DNA from: Elusimicrobiota bacterium
GTDB taxonomy: Bacteria > Elusimicrobiota > Elusimicrobia > Elusimicrobiales > UBA9959
Assembly: GCA_019135865.1 (NCBI GenBank)
Contig: JAGVVD010000019.1
Span: 124,001 to 188,000 of the forward strand
DNA length: 64,000 bases
Direction of reading: 5' to 3'
Below the pieces are notes generated by a model, which was not told the origin of the DNA, made no database searches, and saw only the letters and a program-made list of their open reading frames with translations. Below, in pieces: positions 61,636 through 64,000 of the stretch. Made by a program: the position numbers and the translations under genes. Numbering within the stretch: the stretch's first letter is position 1; every line of letters starts with the position of its first letter.

Positions 61636-61660
61636 GTCTTTACCTCTTTGAAAGCCGTCC

Positions 61661-61972
61661 TCAGGACAGCTGTATATCCTTGATCTGGAGCTCGGTGAGC
61701 TCCTGCCGGTGCCCGGCGCTCTTCTCGTAGGCCTTCTTGGGACGGCGCTTGAAGACTATCACCCTGGGACCGCGCAGATGGCGAAGCACCTTGGCCGTTA
61801 CCTTGGCGGAGAGGGGATTGGCGCCGGCCTTTTCCTCCGTGCCGGAGGCCGCTGACCAGAGGGCCTTTATGCTTATCTCCTCGCCTTCCTTGGCCGAGAG
61901 CTTCTCGACCTGCAAAATCTCACCGGGGACTACCCAGTACTGTTTTCCGCCTGTCTGTATAATAGCGTACAT
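61661..61972 (-). CDS. rplU: 50S ribosomal protein L21
   Basis: A 103-residue protein starting [20 protein letters not shown] with the C-terminal [17 protein letters not shown] typical of L21. The ATG at 61972 is chosen on family length. There is no SD; a TATCAT box nine bases upstream suggests a very short or absent leader. First gene of the rplU-rpmA unit. Confidence 0.96.
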   Translation of the reverse strand: MYAIIQTGGKQYWVVPGEILQVEKLSAKEGEEISIKALWSAASGTEEKAGANPLSAKVTAKVLRHLRGPRVIVFKRRPKKAYEKSAGHRQELTELQIKDIQLS

Positions 61973-62141
61973 AGTGGGGATATGATACCAAAAAAGACGG
62001 CGGGATGCAAAGGCGCGCGGGGGCCGGGTCTTGGGTCCCTTGGCCCGTCCCGGGTAGGACATTAGCCACTTACGGCCGCTCCTTCCGGGGTGTATAATTT
62101 AAGCACAGCCCCGAGCCGGCAGTCAACATATGGAGACAAAG

Positions 62142-62648
62142 ATGAAAAAAACTTCCGCCGCCACCTTCGGTATCTTCGCCGCCGCGATCGTCGCGACGGT
62201 CTTTTCATGGTCGGCCGCCTCGGCCGCCGGCAGCGTGGAGGACCTCAAGCCCGCGGCCCCGGCGGGGAACGCTGTCAGGCAGGAGGCCGCTGTTCCGGCC
62301 GCCCCCGCCGCGGAAAAGGCGGTCCGCCCCAGCCGCACCCCCTTCGACGAATTCAGCGTGATAGGGGACCCGCTTTACCGCAAAGGCTCTATGGAACTCC
62401 TGAAGAAGGCCGTGGAGTCCGGCGGCGAGGAGAAACCGGCCGCCGCTAAGGAAAAGACGGCTCTCCCCGCGGCCGAGGAAGTCAAGGCCAAGGCCGTCCC
62501 CGCCAAAAAGACGGCCCCCGCCGCCCGTCCCGCCGACCTGCGCGACGCGCCCTCGGACTTCCGGAAAACGCTGCCCGTTCCCCGCATGAAGCGGCCGGCC
62601 CCCAGGCCGCTGCCCGCGGACCCCGTGGCCCCGCGCAAGACCTCCTGA
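62142..62648 (+). CDS. Exported low-complexity protein with DLRDAPSDF motif
   Basis: A 168-residue protein with a signal peptide (SAATFGIFAAAIVATVFSWS, cut near SAA). The rest is rich in Ala, Pro, Lys and Glu and looks unfolded except for a short helix (SMELLKKAVESG). Residues 132-140 read DLRDAPSDF, the same as in the secreted protease at 16554, followed here by RKTLPVPRMKRPAP. The ATG at 62142 has GGAG at the right distance; an ATG at 62130 overlaps that SD. A TATAAT box lies at 62093-62098. Function unknown. Confidence 0.65.
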   Translation: MKKTSAATFGIFAAAIVATVFSWSAASAAGSVEDLKPAAPAGNAVRQEAAVPAAPAAEKAVRPSRTPFDEFSVIGDPLYRKGSMELLKKAVESGGEEKPAAAKEKTALPAAEEVKAKAVPAKKTAPAARPADLRDAPSDFRKTLPVPRMKRPAPRPLPADPVAPRKTS

Positions 62649-62668
62649 ACGTCTTTCTTCCCGCGCCC

Positions 62669-62699
62669 GCCCCGTCCGCCGCCCGGACGGGGCTTTTTT
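62669..62699 (+). terminator. Rho-independent terminator
   Basis: GCCCCGTCCG-CCGCC-CGGACGGGGC followed by six T. Confidence 0.92.
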
Positions 62700-62775
62700 C
62701 TGACCGGCGCTTTGAACCCCCCCGGATAAATATATAGAATAAGGCCTCACGGATCCAAGGAGGACCGCCCCAGCC

Positions 62776-63456
62776 ATGCTAAAAGACATCTCTAATCTCT
62801 TCGTGCAGCCCGTCCTTAACGTCTGGCACATTTTCGCCAACTATCTTCCCAACGTCATAGCCGCGCTCATCTTCATCCTGTTCGGCCTCTTCATCGCGCG
62901 TGTGTTCAGCTCGGTGGCGGAGAACTTCCTGCGGAGGGTCCGCCTGGACTCCTATACCAGCCGCGTGGGCATAAACGAGGTGCTCGCCAGGTTCGGCATG
63001 GGCAAATCGCTGGTTTCCGTGGTGGGCTTCGTGATCTACTGGTCGCTGATACTGGTCTTCTTCGTTTCCGCCGCCAACGTGCTCAATCTTACCGTCATCT
63101 CGGCCATACTCGAGCGCTTCGTGATGGATTTCATGCCGCGCATAACGGCCGCCATCTTCATAGCCTTCGGGGGACTGCTCTTCGCCAAGTTCCTGTCGGA
63201 GCTGGTCAATAATTCCGCCACCGCCAACAACCTGCGCGGCGGGCGCGCGCTCTCCCAGATCGTCTATTTCACCGTCATAGTCTTCGCGGCCATCATCGCC
63301 CTGGAACAGATGGGCATAGCCATGAAGACCATCCGTTCGAGCCTCAGCATAGTGCTGGGCTCCTTCGGCCTGGCCTTCGCCATAGCCTTCGGCCTCGGCG
63401 CCAAGGACGCGGCGGCCTCGTTGGTGAAGTCGATGTTCCAGGACGACAGGAAATAG
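62776..63456 (+). CDS. Small mechanosensitive-channel-like membrane protein (TM_helix repeats)
   Basis: A 226-residue protein with four to five hydrophobic segments. It carries the repeat typical of the TM_helix family, for example YLPNVIAALIFILFGLFIAR and FMPRITAAIFIAFGGLLFAK, and ends with the channel-like GSFGLAFAIAFGLGAKDAAA seen near the pore helix of MscS proteins. It lacks the MscS beta domain. A role in osmotic response is likely but unproven. SD is AAGGAGG, rather far (12 bases) from the ATG. Confidence 0.85.
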   Translation: MLKDISNLFVQPVLNVWHIFANYLPNVIAALIFILFGLFIARVFSSVAENFLRRVRLDSYTSRVGINEVLARFGMGKSLVSVVGFVIYWSLILVFFVSAANVLNLTVISAILERFVMDFMPRITAAIFIAFGGLLFAKFLSELVNNSATANNLRGGRALSQIVYFTVIVFAAIIALEQMGIAMKTIRSSLSIVLGSFGLAFAIAFGLGAKDAAASLVKSMFQDDRK

Positions 63457-63482
63457 CCCCGACCGGGAAGGCGGGAATGGAA

Positions 63483-63512
63483 AAGAGGCCCCGGGGCGAC
63501 CCGGGGCCTCTT
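63483..63512. terminator. Bidirectional terminator
   Basis: AAGAGGCCCCGGG-GCGA-CCCGGGGCCTCTT between the convergent channel-like gene and the sigma factor. Confidence 0.92.
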
Positions 63513-63532
63513 CTTTTCGCGCGCAGGCCGGC

Positions 63533-64000
63533 TCAGTCTATATAGTCCCTTAGCATCTTGCTGCGGCTGGGGTGGCGCAGCTTGCGGATGGCCTTGGCTT
63601 CGATCTGGCGCACGCGCTCGCGCGTGACGCGGAAGATCTTGCCGACCTCCTCGAGCGTGCGCGGGTAGCCGGTCTCGATGCCGAAGCGCAGCTTGATGAT
63701 CTTGGCCTCGCGGTCCGTCAGCGTAGAGAGTATCTTGGTGACCTCGCGTCGGCGCAGCAGCTCGACGGCCGAGTTGGACGGCGGCAGGCCTCCCTTGTCC
63801 TCGATGAAGTCCTCCAGGTGCGAGTCCTCGTCCTCGCCTATCGGCGTGGACAGGGAGATCGGGTCCTGCATGATCTTCAGCGCGTTCTTCACCTTGTCCA
63901 TCGAGATGTGCATGTGCTTGGAGTATTCCTCGATGTTGGGGTCGCGGCCGAACTCCTGCCGGTAGCGGCGCGTGACCTTCATGAGCTTGCTGACGAGCTC
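63533..64000 (-). CDS. rpoD: RNA polymerase sigma factor RpoD type, C-terminal part (window edge)
   Basis: About 155 residues are visible; the N-terminus lies beyond the window. Region 3 is seen as VTRRYRQEFGRDPNIEEYSK, then LSTPIGEDEDSHLEDFIED, and region 4 as LLRRREVTKILSTLTDREAK, LRFGIETGYPRTLEEVGKIF and VTRERVRQIEAKAIRKLRHP, all as in primary sigma factors. The region 4.2 helix that reads the -35 box is intact, in keeping with the TTGACA-type promoters in the window. Confidence 0.95.
   Translation of the reverse strand, partial: ELVSKLMKVTRRYRQEFGRDPNIEEYSKHMHISMDKVKNALKIMQDPISLSTPIGEDEDSHLEDFIEDKGGLPPSNSAVELLRRREVTKILSTLTDREAKIIKLRFGIETGYPRTLEEVGKIFRVTRERVRQIEAKAIRKLRHPSRSKMLRDYID

Overview
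The window is a GC-rich chromosomal segment from a Gram-negative (diderm) bacterium: it carries OmpA/Pal-like and FadL-type outer-membrane proteins, a TolC-type efflux channel and several lipoproteins. Single-copy housekeeping genes (rplU, rpmA, obgE, the 3' half of an rpoD-type sigma factor, typA, ahcY, cysE-cysK) show it is chromosomal. AUA isoleucine codons are unusually frequent for such a GC-rich genome. Gene content would fit a lineage such as the Elusimicrobiota, but that is a guess from general resemblance, not something the sequence proves.

Layout. 1-3000: end of an amidase gene, a GAF-PAS sensor, a PIF1-type helicase with a WYL tail, and a small Cys-rich protein. 3000-6540: a more AT-rich accessory patch with an ORF6N-domain gene and the ruins of a type I-E CRISPR-Cas locus. 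The N-terminal HD part of cas3 and the C-terminal tail of cas1 are joined by an IS3-family element, followed by an intact cas2 and a five-repeat array; all Cascade genes are gone. 6540-7000: no protein gene, but two promoter-linked, strongly folded candidate small RNAs on the minus strand. 7000-13800: cstA, nth, a GapN-like dehydrogenase, a C39+NlpC double peptidase, a Gdx/SugE exporter, a lipoprotein and tRNA-Pro. 13800-25100: CNNM/CorC protein, tRNA-Gln, acetyltransferase, thioredoxin, secreted trypsin-like protease, hrpB, nitronate monooxygenase-like protein, ahcY and a PAP2 phosphatase. 25200-33800: TerB-like protein, a SUI1/YciH factor that seems to start at CTG, ABC-F protein, typA, YihY, a deaminase, a cold-shock-like RRM protein and a clostripain-like protease. 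33800-41040: a TetR-controlled tripartite ABC efflux operon. 41100-42840: a cupin, DUF438/hemerythrin/PAS and DUF1858 trio. 45380-50750: an eight-gene arsenic operon (arsR, ArsP-type permease, thioredoxin-like protein, arsF, arsG, arsM, arsC, acr3), followed by an orphan PhnD-type binding protein and a lone receiver. 52300-64000: FadL porin, cysE-cysK-nudix, anmK, squalene/phytoene synthase, Pal-like lipoprotein, obgE-rpmA-rplU, a mechanosensitive-channel-like protein and the sigma factor.

The most unusual signals are regulatory. At least eight genes have a TANNNT-like -10 box exactly six bases before the ATG and no Shine-Dalgarno sequence, which points to leaderless transcription. Two candidate sRNAs lie next to the CRISPR array. 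Two further intergenic regions (about 42904-43022 and 56878-57085) contain nested or inverted-duplicated palindromes that no annotated feature explains. The RRM gene has two mutually exclusive stems in its 5' leader.
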